Assembly: GCF_000275845.1 (NCBI RefSeq)
Contig: NW_006766885.1
Coordinates: 198,436 to 262,435, forward strand
Reading direction: 5' to 3'
DNA length: 64,000 nt
Origin: Dichomitus squalens LYAD-421 SS1
Taxonomy: Eukaryota; Basidiomycota; Agaricomycetes; Polyporales; Polyporaceae
In this document: positions 43,834 through 54,458 of the stretch, piece by piece
Layout: every line of letters begins with the position of its first letter
Numbering within the stretch: the first letter of the stretch is position 1
Notes under the pieces: model-generated
What the model saw: only the letters and a program-made list of their open reading frames with translations
Databases searched by the model: none
What the model was told of the DNA's origin: nothing
Position numbers and translations under genes: made by a program

Positions 43834-44929
43834 GACGCCTACTGTACTCTTTGACCCTAATGAGTGGAGTAAGGGGAGGAGCCAGCGAGGGGGCCTGTGC
43901 AGTTCCTGACCGCGACGACCGCGACAAGGAAGACAGTGCGTGCCAGTCCGATTTGATTGAGGCTTTCCGGGGTGGCAAGCTGAGCGTAGAGTCGTACGGA
44001 GAAAACCACGGAGGAAAGGTTGGGTGCGAGACTACGAGGTGTTGCGCTCAGTCGTCATGAACCACCTATTCAAATATGTACGTCCCAAAGAAAACCACCA
44101 AGACACCTACCCATATGACAACCTCAACGGTTTGGATGAATAGAATACGATGTCAAGTTGCATGCAGTGTAAACGAGGAGATTGGGCGGAAGACGGCGCA
44201 TCCGCATCCGCTAGTGCCTTGTGCAGGAGATGCAAGAAGCATTTGCGAACTGTGGGAATATCGCAACGCCACTCAGGACTATGATACATAGTATGGCATA
44301 CGGCCTTGGGATGATACACGGCCTTGGGCCTTGTGGCTGAGGATGTTTCATGTCAAGTCCCGGACGTCAATATTGTCCAGCCGGTATGTGACCAACCCAA
44401 CTCGATAGCATGTCGTACAGACGTCTCATACAAGTCTGAACCCATGACGAAACGCACGTGCTTACGCACCTCCATCATTGTATTTGTACACCTATAGAAG
44501 GCAGGCAGAATGAGCAAAGGGCAGACACTGAACGGTGGTCGTCGGTCTGCAAGACCCTGGGAGAGGCGGAGCTCGGACATCACTACTATCCACCATCAGC
44601 GTCGAGACTGCTTGAACCCTAGACGCCTTTACTTACAGCTGGTCATTTCTATCGGCTGCTATATTGATGGCGTTGAAGGAAAGTTGTGCTTGGTCGGATT
44701 TCTCAGCTACAGTATGTAGAAAACTTCGAACTGACCGCAGATTAAGGAACGTTCGAGACCGGCGCCCACAGCGCCCGTAAACCCAGGACTAGGGTCTGCT
44801 TGCCTCGTGCTTGCCTGTTATAGCATGCACTGATGGAGTGCGTTTCAAACTAGGTTGGACTGAGGACAAATCCGCATATACCGTCTGTTGGTCCGAGTCG
44901 TCTTGCACAACGCTTCCAGTCTTGATCCT
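43834..44929. other. Spacer with one small CxxC frame
   Basis: No supported gene. A 44-codon frame at 44150-44284 with two CxxC pairs is noted in the findings. The right end contains the BTB gene promoter. Confidence 0.5.
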
Positions 44930-45956
44930 ATGCAGGCTGCAGAGAACTCTGATAGTCTCACTACATCCTCTCCTCGCAGCGAATTCCACCATCTCTTCTC
45001 TTCACCGGATGGCGACATAGTACTGGGTTCTAAAGATGGCGTGCTCTTCCGTGTACACTCGTACACGCTCAAAACCACCTCGGGATGGTTTCGGGCGATG
45101 TATTCTCTGCCGCAGCGCCCTCTGGACGTGCGCCCTGAGCTCAAGTGTGCGGACGCGACCCCGGACATCGTCTATGTCGACGAGGACTCGCAAACACTCG
45201 AGGGCCTCCTGCGCATGGCTTGTGGACTAAGCATCCCCAAACTCGACTCGTACGATATCATCGAACCCATTCTCCATGCTGCGGAAAAATACGACATGCC
45301 TGGACCGATGTCCATCGTACGCGCACTGCTTTCTACCCCGCCCCTGATGTCCGACCCTCTTCGCCTCTATGCAGTAACATGCCGCTATGGGTGGCAGGAC
45401 GAGGCCATGATGGCGTCTCGGGCCACTCTCACTCTGAACCTGCACTCGCCCGAGCATCGAAATACTCTACAGAAGCTCGGGACGGACGCGCTTCTCAGCC
45501 TGTTCGCCCTCCACCGAGTGCGGCGCGAGACGCTGAGGAAGAGGCTGGACGACCCGCCGTTCGTCAACGACACCGGCGACACCTCGTGCTCCAATTGTGG
45601 CTCGCTTGTCGACTACCACACCTGGCGCGAGCTCAAGTACGTCATCATCATGGAGATGGACGCGCGGCCGCTGGGTGACACGGTGTGCAATCCTGGGCTG
45701 CTCGAATGGCCGGCGGCGCGGGCGTGCTGGAACGCGAAGTGTATCAGCTGCGATAGGGTGTTGTACGACAAAACGCTCACGATGCGGGTCATCAAGGAGT
45801 GCATAGACCAGCTTCCCACCACGATCGAGTGAGTCGCTAGCCATCCTCCTTTGTCGAGTCTGGCGATGTGCTGACGTTGGTTTGATGCAATGCTTGCTCA
45901 GCCCGCTACCACCTATGTACACCCCAACTATTCTTGCACGTACCATCTCGGAGTGA
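44930..45956 (+). CDS. BTB/POZ-domain protein
   Basis: Exons 44930-45828 and 45902-45956 give 317 residues; without the second exon the frame stops at 45832 (300 residues). The BTB fold occupies about residues 20-150: SPDGDIVLGSKDGVLFRVH, SYTLKTTSGWFRAMY, a loop with VDEDSQTLEGLLRMAC, and AAEKYDMPGPM. The C-terminal part has paired cysteines (TSCSNCGSL and WNAKCISC) that could bind zinc. Such proteins are a large agaricomycete family; members elsewhere act as dimerising adaptors, often for Cul3 ligases. The partner is unknown here. The ATG used is the first in frame before the conserved region. Confidence 0.85.
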
Positions 45957-46561
45957 CGTTCCGTCTTGGGCGCGCGGCTTGGTGATGCTGGCAAGGCTTT
46001 AGCTCTCCCTCTGGGACCTTCGGTATCCCCTCACACGGACTCCCACTCGATACGACAGGATAATCGGAAGTTGTACCATCGATTGTATACCTAGTGCACG
46101 AAATTATGATACACGTTATGATGATTTGCAAATTTCTACCAGAACCATCTCTTGTGTCCGTCTCCTGTTCCGGAGGGCGCCTGCAGATCCACCTGTACTC
46201 CGAGACGCCTCAGGATGTTGTTCTCTCCAGAAGCTCCAGTCGCTTCCTGAAGGGGCAACGGACCCATTACTACTCTGCAAAAAGGTCCTTCGAACGGGTT
46301 GTTTGTGCTGCGCGATGAAATTGGCTCTTCGGGTGGCTAGCTAGGAAGTAGCGAATCTCCGGACAGCAAGTGGGTACATTCGAGGACCCTGAGCTTCGAA
46401 CACCTCCAAAGTACACGGATGAACACCGAGCACCAGCGCGTGGACGGGAGTGCAGAGGTATATAAACCGGTTGCGAATGAGCAACATGCCCTGCAACCAA
46501 CGGTTACATCACATCTTGAGTCTTTAACACACCGGCCAATCTCCATCCAACTCCCCGCACG
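45957..46561. other. Promoter region of the SDR gene
   Basis: 605 bp between the BTB stop and the SDR start. It holds a TATATAAA element at 46459-46466 and otherwise nothing recognisable. Confidence 0.6.
46459..46466 (+). promoter_or_regulatory. TATA box of the SDR gene
   Basis: TATATAAA 96 bp upstream of the ATG at 46562, followed by a C-rich leader. The sequence matches the consensus well; function is inferred from position. Confidence 0.55.
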
Positions 46562-47544
46562 ATGTCCGCCGATCTCTTCTCCATCGCCAATCGCGTCATG
46601 CTCGTCACTGGAGCCAGCTCCGGCATCGGCTCCTACGTCGCACAGGGCCTCGCCCGAGCTGGGGCAGCCCGCGTGTACATCACCGGTCGCCGCGCTGCTC
46701 AGCTCGACTCCGTGGCGCAGGCAGTCCCGGGCGTGCTCGTCCCGCTCGTCGGCGACGTGTCCACCATCGACGGCTGCAAGGCGCTCGCTGATGCGTTCGT
46801 GTCGGCTGAACGCCGGTTGGGCGTGCAAGACGTGAAGCTCGACTTGTTGTTTAATAACGCGGGCATGGCAGTGGCCGAGGGATTCTGGGGGTCCAGCGCG
46901 TCAGGAGAGCAGATCCGGGATGCGCTTCTGCAGGTGGATGACAAGGATTGGGCAACAGTTTTCGCGGTGAATGTCGGATCGCTCCAGGTAAAATTCTGCA
47001 CTATTCTTACGAGAAGACTATTGCTCAATGTGGGAGCGCTTCGTCAGTGGTTGTCTGCAGCACTCCTTCCCTACCTCATTGCTGCCTCCGGTAACAACGG
47101 CAAGGCGGAAGGACGAGGATGCATCATCAACAACACCTCCGTCTCTGCCTTCTTCGTCTCCCCGCAGGTTCAAGGCCACTTGTACGCCGCCAGCAAGGCT
47201 GCCGCTGAGAGCATGTCGCTCAACCTCGCGAGCAAGTTCACGCGTCTCGGTGTACGCGTGAATAGCATCGCCCCAGCGAACGTCCCGTCCGAGTTAAACA
47301 GCCCCGATAACCCGCGTAGTTTCATCTCGCTGATGAAGGACCACATCCCGATTGGAAGGATTGGAAACCAAGATGATGTGGTGGCCGCCGTGATGTATCT
47401 TGCGTCGCGAGCAGGGAGCTACATCTCCGGGAATGTGATCAAGGTTGACGTACACTTGCTTCCATTTCGTTTTCACTTGCTGACGGGCTGAATTGTAAAT
47501 AGCTGGACGGCGGCTCCTTGATCGGAGTTGAGGCGCATCCCTGA
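46562..47544 (+). CDS. Short-chain dehydrogenase/reductase
   Basis: Exons 46562-46987, 47048-47443 and 47503-47544 give 287 residues. Classical SDR features are intact: the cofactor motif TGASSGIGSYVA (about residues 17-28), LFNNAGMA, a catalytic serine in NNTSVSAFF, and YAASKAAAE. The C-terminal LDGG after the last intron matches the end of classical SDRs (GGxxG-type tail). An Arg-rich turn after the first strand (ITGRRAAQ) suggests NADP preference. The substrate cannot be told from sequence. It is unrelated in detail to the broken SDR at 23078-24014. Confidence 0.92.
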
Positions 47545-47773
47545 TCGAATACATTAGCTATGTAATGCACATGAAGCGCTATAATAAAAGCAGCGCCGTT
47601 GTACAAAGAGAAAGAGGTAGTCGAGTCCATACAAAGTGCGCCTGCACTCATACATGCACCAGGTCGCGGATGTCTGAGCTATGCCGCTGATGCCGCATCA
47701 AAAGGTCAGCTCACAGAGTCGTAACAATACCGTCAAGTTGAAAGCACAGTCCCGGAGTCCCTGGGACTTACAT

Positions 47774-49131
47774 TCACATGATGATACATTCATCCTTCTT
47801 TTCCAAGCCTCTAGTCATCTCGTTGGCGCTCATCACACGACCACTTCCGGAGGCCTGGCCGTCGAGGTTGACGATAAGCACTCCCGAATTGTGTTCGTCA
47901 AGCTCAGCAACAAGTCCATGTCTGCGGAGCGAGGGCTTAGCGATGGCGGAGAGCTAGGGAACGTATCACTAACTTCTGGATGAGTTCCTCGATGGCAGGC
48001 TTGAGCTTTGCTACGTGGTTCGTGGAGTGCAACCCTTTGCCTACAGAGTGCAGACAAGTGACTACATGCGGGAATGCGCGATGGGAAGACAGATCACGCT
48101 GCACGCACCAACGATGAGGCGAAGCTGCCTGTCGCCGCGCGACCGGGCTTCCACAATCGACTTGTCGGTGAAGCGGATCGCCTCTTTGACGTAAAGCCCG
48201 TGGAGGTCCACTTCACCAGAGTTGCTATCCTACTCAGAGCCCGGACAGTCAGCGTCCGGACGTCATGAACATGGAGACCTCTTCACTTACGGTGTTATTC
48301 TCTATGCATTCGTGTACGAGTCTCAGCACGATCAATCACGACCTAGACAAGAGCACTTCTGCTCACCTTTGAAGATCCACTCCGCCGCCTCCTCGTTCAA
48401 CCGCTCCATCTCCCCCTGCGCCGCCTTGCCCGCATTCGACAGCTCCTTAGCCCTCGCCCCATCCCCGCTTTCATACGCCTGGTGCGCCGCCTCAAAGTTG
48501 CGCGCCATCTCGTCCCCGGCCGCGTTCGCGCGGGCCCGCAGGTCCATGTAATGCGCATTGTGTTGGTTGACCTGATTAGGATCCTACAAACCCCGCCGAT
48601 GCGCATAAAGGAGTACGAGGACGACGTCAAGCAAGCGATGCATGTACGAGTGAGATCATATGAACGCACGGGACGCCCAGAGTCGGGAGACCATGGCCGC
48701 GGCGGTGGCGAGGACGGCTTGTGCGGTGGGGAACTTGGTGGCGGGCTTGCCTGCTGAGGGGTAGTCGCAGCGTAGTCTTGGGTGTATCCGCCACCGTTAG
48801 ACTCGTGGTCTTGGCCTTGTCCGTGCCCGTGGTGCTTCTTGTGCTTCTTGTGATGTTCCGGCGCGGGCTGCCACTGTTCCTCTTCCTGTGGCGGCGCCTG
48901 GTGAGACACCTGCTCCGCGTATGTTGGACGCTGGGGCTGGTAGTGGGGTTGTTGCTGGGGAGGTGCCGGCTGGGTAGGAGGGTAGATAGGAGCCGGCTGC
49001 TGGGTGACTTCCTGCTTGTGGGGAAGCGTCGGCGGGACGTAGACGTCGTTCGGCCGTTCCGGTTGCTGCTCAGATTGGCCTCCGCAGAGACATTTGAGGA
49101 GCCCTCCAAGCAAATCCTCGAGTAATCCCAT
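47774..49131 (-). CDS. DUF1771/Smr-domain protein
   Basis: Six exons on the minus strand, 49131-48670, 48583-48367, 48301-48291 (11 nt), 48229-48109, 48040-47974 and 47921-47774, give 341 residues. The Pro/Gln/His-rich N-terminus (about 150 residues) is followed by DUF1771 (DLRARANAAGDEMARNF, NEEAAEWIFKENN) and a C-terminal Smr domain with VDLHGLYVKEAI, LRLIVGKGLHS and NSGVLIVNL. Smr domains bind nucleic acid and some are endonucleases; the DLHGL motif and GKGLHS loop are intact. The protein begins MGLLEDLLGGLLKCLCGG, a possible site for N-myristoylation (Gly2) plus palmitoylation of Cys14 and Cys16. The 11-nt exon is needed for phase and codes for the conserved ENNT. Confidence 0.92.
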
Positions 49132-49626
49132 GTTGCACAGCAGCCGAAACCAAGCAGGAACCTAGTCGAGCAGACGGAAGGAAGGACAAGTCTCAAGTAG
49201 AGAGGTCCACGCGCCCACTCGTTGAGTCTCGCGGCTATGTCTGCGTGCAACAACTTTTGCCGTCATCGACGCATGCCGCGTTCAGCCCCGCGTCCGCATG
49301 CGGAGGCTCGTGATCTCTGTGTCAGCAGCTCACCAGTCGGAGGGTCCACAACAAACGCGATGCGCAGTAGGAAACGACAGAAGACACTCGCAAAGCACGC
49401 AAGATGCCACGAACAGAAGGCACGGCGTATATATTGCAAACAGAAGATGGCAGGAAACATAAAATCTACTCTCCACACTACTCTTCCGATTTATCTCCCC
49501 TCCTACTTGGCACCACTGAGTCCAACGACACCGAGCACCTCTCACGCTCGTCCTAGGGCCCTAAATACCACTTGAATGTCTTGAAACTTGTTCGTCGGAA
49601 TCGAAGAGGAAAATGTGCGTCCCAGC
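49132..49626. other. Spacer between the Smr and antizyme genes
   Basis: 495 bp holding the Smr promoter and the antizyme 3' untranslated region. No gene or repeat was recognised. Confidence 0.55.
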
Positions 49627-50697
49627 TTAAATCTCCATACCCACCAGCACATACGCGGGATCGGTGGGGAACGGAGGCTTTGTGACCACCTGACCGCCCA
49701 CGTACATGAGAGAGTGGAGAAGATCGCCTAGGGCGGGCGAGGAGCGTTCGAGGACGATTACGAGAGCATTGCATCCGAGCTGCTCGTCGGCGAGGTCCAA
49801 CAAGGCGACAATGCTGCCGATATGGATTAATAAGACGTGTTGAATGTACCCATGTCGCGAGAAACATACCTTTCACGAAGATTTACGGTGGCCGCGTACT
49901 TGCCGTCAACATAGAACGTCTTCGGCTTGCCGGGCAGTGAAAGCACGACGCCTTCGAACGTGGCACCGGTGCCAGGCGTTGCGATCGACACGCTTTTTGC
50001 GTGTTGAGCGGCTCCGAGGGCATTCCGAGGGAAGAGCACGGAAAGGAATGCAGATTGCTTAGCGCCGAGAGCGGAAAGGCTCCCAACACCGGCCTCCGAT
50101 CTATTGTCCGGAGTCAAGGGAGGGGTAGCCAGTCCCGTCGCTGCGACCGAACTCGTGCGACGCACTTGCGGGTGGGCCTGAGGGATCACACGGGGAGCAC
50201 TGACATTGGGAAGCGCGGCATGCGAGAACTCCGGGGAAGAACCGAGAGACGCCTCCTCCGGAGGTGGAGTCGGGGGGTAGTCGAAGGGAGGCGCGACGAA
50301 ACTCGTTTGGAGACTGGGATGAATATGGGGACCGATTGACGATAGCGTGGAGTCGGAAGAGTCGTTGTAAGAGGCGAAGGAGGAAGTGGGAGAGGAGGAG
50401 AGGGCGGGAAGAGTAGATGGCGCCAGACTGTCTGTCACCCAGTCTGGCGACCCTCGGTCAGGAGGGCATTTTGTGGTAGGGGTGTCAAAACCGCCACTGG
50501 GTGGTCAAGTGCAAACGTGCGAAGGATGCGCCGAACGATGTACATATGAGGCGATAAGGAGGAGACTTATGATCAGTAAATGCAGCAATGACCAGGCAAG
50601 ACAGACTTACCCCGGGCCCTCCAGAGAACGTAGTAGAGTAGTAGTACATGGAGTTTGTGCCCTCCATGTGGCAGACTGCAATCACGCTAGGAGTCAT
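49627..50697 (-). CDS. OAZ1: Ornithine decarboxylase antizyme (needs +1 frameshift)
   Basis: Exons on the minus strand are 50697-50611, 50496-49870 and 49813-49627. ORF0 reads from ATG 50697 (earlier exons possible) through YYYSTTFSGGPG, across an intron, to WRF and a TGA at 50485-50487. The rest of the protein is in the +1 frame from GAC 50484-50486: DTPTTKCPPDRG, then the antizyme fold with KTFYVDGKYAATVNLRE, IVALLDLADEQLGCNALVI and the C-terminal LVGMEI. The full product is about 299 residues. Antizyme binds ornithine decarboxylase, sends it to the proteasome and blocks polyamine uptake. High polyamines promote the frameshift, which closes a feedback loop. The junction GGPG-W-x-x-stop-D-x-P matches the animal antizyme pattern. 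No alternative splice avoids the stop. Confidence 0.92.
50484..50496 (-). promoter_or_regulatory. Programmed +1 ribosomal frameshift site of antizyme
   Basis: Reads TGG CGG TTT TGA C on the coding strand. Slipping one base at TTT-TGA gives GAC and enters the long frame. It starts directly after the 3' splice site. The stop codon identity and the Trp two codons before the shift codon agree with antizyme genes in other eukaryotes. Confidence 0.85.
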
Positions 50698-52173
50698 GTC
50701 GGTTGTGAAAGCCCCATCTCCAACGGTTTGACGACCGTTGCTACAAGGGAGTATGTCAGCATGCGTTCGAGCATGTGCAGAACGATGAAGTAAGATGCGT
50801 ATGTTGTCGAGATCCGAGTAACATCTGCAACGAGGGTATAGGATAGCTTGGTAGATGTACTATTCAGTGACCTCTAAATGGCTAGAGCGGCAGTATCAGG
50901 TCTATGCCTCAGGTGTGGCAATCTCGGCGGACTTCCAGCCGAGAAAGCCTGCTTGGCCGCGCGACCGTGACCGTCACTGCGACTGAAAACAGATCTCTCA
51001 ACAGCGCCGGCGTTCTGTAGGCCACGCGGGAGACCGGGGGCAGATATCCATGTTATGGGGTGTGGCTGAGAAGTTCTGGCACTCCTCGGCCGTGATTACC
51101 GCAACCACACAATTCAACTCCATGGGGCACACGAAAGCCAGAGATGGGCTGGAATTTGCCATATAGTGCGCAGTAGTAGAAAGTGGAATGAAGAGGATGC
51201 TAGCTTCCAAGGCAGAGTGTGCGACGAAAATGGACGTACGTGGGGCAAATACTATATTGTTGTTTCGACATATTGGTAAAATTCGAATTCGACATGAGGT
51301 GCCAACTTGTTCGGTGTGTAGTTAGAGGATATGTGAGCGAGAATTGCTAAGAGGAGTGAAGTTCACGGAGAGCGAATGCAACGGTGACGAGGAGAGGAAG
51401 TCAAGTCGAGTCTGGGTAAGCGATGGCTGGAAAGACCTGTGTTATCATCTCCATTGCACTGGGGTCCCGTTGCCACCCGGGTCCCCGGTCACCAGGCACG
51501 TGGACAAAGGCTTGTGCCTGAAATGGAAACCCATAATGGCGCACAGCGACTTCCTCCGGGTTATCCAGCTTCACGGCGCAGCTAAGGTGTCGGAAAAGTT
51601 GACTGCGTTAAGGGCGCAAGACCTGCGGTAAGGGTTTCTCTGTGCGAAACTGTATCCACCTGCAAGGTAAATATGGCAAGCCGGAGGTCCCTCAGGGCGA
51701 TTATGTGCTTCGATTCAACGCCCTGGAGGAGCTATCTGGACGCCGACATCGTCACAGGACCTGGCTTGAGACCTCAAGGTGAAGGCGTGTAAGGCTTCGC
51801 ACCATCCCTTTACGGCACACATATCTCGATACTCCTACGTTCGCCGCTCTTCCAACACCACATATGATTAATCAGTCATGATTGTGGAATGTCAGCTCGC
51901 TAACCTAGCTCGCGTCTTCACCGAACGGTTTCTAATGCATTATCCTATTTGACATGGTCCCACAGCAGCCTCTGCTATGCCCATGACGTGAGCAATCCAT
52001 CTTTGAAGAGCCGGTATATTAGGAACCCCTCGCGAGGCTCGACCTTACTCGCTCGTCCAGGAAATAGCATTCGAAGTTGATGCTTCCTTATCACAAGACC
52101 CTAAGGGAGTTTCCCTTCGCTCATCTATTCGGCCATGAGCTTACGGACGCCGTCGGCGGGTGTTGTCTCCGTT
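50698..52173. other. Antizyme upstream region and spacer
   Basis: Holds the antizyme promoter and possibly an unplaced first exon: the frame upstream of ATG 50697 stays open back past 50760, with a possible acceptor near 50742. Copy B of the dispersed repeat lies at 50820-50966. From 51000 to 52173 no gene was seen. Confidence 0.55.
50820..50966. repeat. Dispersed repeat, copy B (upstream of antizyme)
   Basis: Partner of 33799-33943 in the same orientation on the plus strand, hence antisense to antizyme. The first hairpin is perfectly kept (50923-50928 pairs with 50938-50943) although its loop differs at three positions. The second hairpin has changed on both arms. The copy begins about 120 bp upstream of the antizyme ATG, so it may lie in the promoter or leader. 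Confidence 0.7.
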
Positions 52174-53430
52174 CTACGGTGATAGCGGCGTAGCACATGA
52201 GTCATGATGTGCGGCAGATGGTGACGCCACTAGTATCTGCAAAGGTACCGACTGGAAAACCGGCAGGTAGGATTCCTGCCTTGCCTGTAGCCCAAGGCGG
52301 ATCACAATGGATGATGAGAGAAGGCCCTGGACACCGAGGTCAAGGACGAGAGCACCTCGCGAGATGATAACAAACTTACAATGAGAGCGGGAAAGATATT
52401 CAGGCAAGCGACGTACCCAACGTTTGGGCTCTCGAAGGCGGTGATGACCAGAACAATGGAGGCAGCAGAGTAGACGGCAGCAGATTGGATGATCCCCTCT
52501 ATCACCTTCCGAAGCAGCGAACTTGTGCCCACTTTGTGACTGAACAGTAAAACCTTGCTCATAATGAATGCTACCCACGCATACCATGACGTGAGGACGG
52601 CAGGTGACAAGGTTACTCTGATTCACGCACCTGTGCAAAGAACGTTGGTGATGAATGAGGTTATGAAGAAGTACTGCGGAGGAATGCTCTTGGTCCACGG
52701 AGCCGCATATCCTAGAGCTACGGAGGAATCTCGTGCTGTCATGATAGGAACAAACGTGCTTGGATCGCGAAGGAACCTCACCAGCATCGCAACACAATAG
52801 GATCCCCGGAAAGACTAAGGCCTGCCACCATCTATCCCATACGATGTATAGGCGGTAGACCTATAACAGATACTGTGTGAGCGCGCCACCTCAAAAGGCT
52901 GGGCGTAAGCTCACCATGAAGCTGTCGCCAATGATCGTTTGCGTAACATAGATGACAAACTTCGCTTTGCCGATGGTACCATACCACAATGGCATATTTC
53001 TATCTTCGACATTCGCTGGATTTATATCAAACATGATGTGTAGATTGAGAGCGAAATGCTGTTAAGTTGTGTTGTGAGCAAGTCAGAAGGAGAGATCCTA
53101 TGACTGTCCGGGTTACTTACCGCAAACGCCAACAGGAACATCGCTGTCCCGGCCACAAACAAGGTGACATTCCCTCTCCGTGATCCTCTCGAGGGCGCAT
53201 GCAGTAGAAGCGTCCATGAACCAAGGAAGTATGTCATCAGGAATAAGGCAACGAAAATTCCTTCAAGAATGACGGAAATTAGAAGGGAAATGGCCCAGGA
53301 ATCCATCCTCTATGATGAATGATGAGCGCTTGAACATCCGACGAAGACAGCGGAGAGTAAGTCAACTGAGCACACACCTCAAGGCCTCATCGTTGGTCAA
53401 ACGGGACAACAAAGTCGTAGAAGTCAACAT
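52174..53430 (-). CDS. Seven-transmembrane protein, agaricomycete family, paralogue 1
   Basis: Seven exons on the minus strand, 53430-53378, 53307-53121, 53058-52915, 52860-52782, 52711-52631, 52570-52380 and 52326-52174, give 295 residues. Hydrophobic helices are clear: SLLISVILEGIFVALFLMTY, FVAGTAMFLLAFA, KFVIYVTQTIIGD, VFPGILLCCD, AVYSAASIVLVITAF, ACLNIFPALI. The motif YRLYIVW after the fourth helix is shared with paralogue 2 and with many unannotated agaricomycete membrane proteins. The function is unknown; a sensor or receptor-like role has been guessed for similar folds. Exons 3 and 6 have the same length as those of paralogue 2, showing recent common origin. The first exon was placed by matching the NDE motif of the paralogue. 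Confidence 0.8.
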
Positions 53431-54458
53431 CAAGCCAGCGAGATGGGAGTGCGTGGCTGACAGGGCACCAGATGCGTTTGGGGGGGGGGGGGGGTCGGGC
53501 TGTTAGGACTGTCATGTAAGAGCCCTTGCAGACGTCCCTATCAGCCTGCGAGTGGTTTCTATGCTCGGGCTGCGCCCTTGTCTTCTTCCAGCTGTGCATG
53601 ATTAGGTTTGGATGAGGGGTGTCATGGGCGAGAGGTAGAGTTATCCTGTAGTATGCATCGGAATGCAAATACAATGTAGCTTTCTGAGGATGTTAGAGTA
53701 GACATCGCCCGAAACCTCACGAGATTATATGACCGACTTAGGCAACACAACGCATTGCGCTGGTCAGTCTCTTTACTCTGCACCGGAGTAGACTGGAGCT
53801 CTCTGAAGCGTGCGCTGTGGCGTGTCGTGTGAACAGATGTGAGTGTGGAATGGCACACTGATCAGATCGAAGCGTAGGTCTGCTGTGCGAGGTCAGGATG
53901 AGGCTGGATCCGGCCCGCTCCCGCAAGTCGCGAAGGTCCGCCATGGAGGGCCTTAAGAGCTAGGTGCGGTACGGACGTGACCATGCAAAGTGGCGATGAC
54001 CCCCTACTCCCTTCTCACATAGGCTTGCTGAGGGGGGCCAGCAAACACCATTCTCGTATGGGAAAGAAGGCCGAGAAGCACCGTACTTACTCGAGAGCCG
54101 CAGCAAAGGTATCAGTCCGCAACACGGTATGATCCTACTGCTTCAGGTGGACATTTTTGGAGGGTGAGCCACGGATGCACGTCATGGCAGGTACGACAGT
54201 CTTGTCTTGCAGTTCAACAGGCGTACTGTCATATCTATCCACCTGCATTGCTTGACCGCCCCATTTCCCACCATTGAATTATAGTCATGTCAATGATCCG
54301 ACGTATTACTTTTTTGGAAGACCTTGCATTACCACCTAACAATCGCCCCGGGCCGTGTTCTGCACCGTCCACTTTCACCTTTTGATTGCTGTCATGATTG
54401 CTGTCATGTCGCAAAATGTCAGGTCACATCTGACGCATGATCACTCTCGGACGACAGA
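53431..54458. other. Spacer between 7TM paralogues, with a 15-G run
   Basis: No gene was seen. The 5' region of paralogue 1 contains fifteen Gs in a row at 53480-53494, a likely slippage site and possible quadruplex. Confidence 0.6.

Noticed and set aside
53480..53494. 15-G run as a regulatory quadruplex
   Set aside because: A single homopolymer does not show the spaced G-tracts of a typical quadruplex and is more likely slippage or a sequencing problem.
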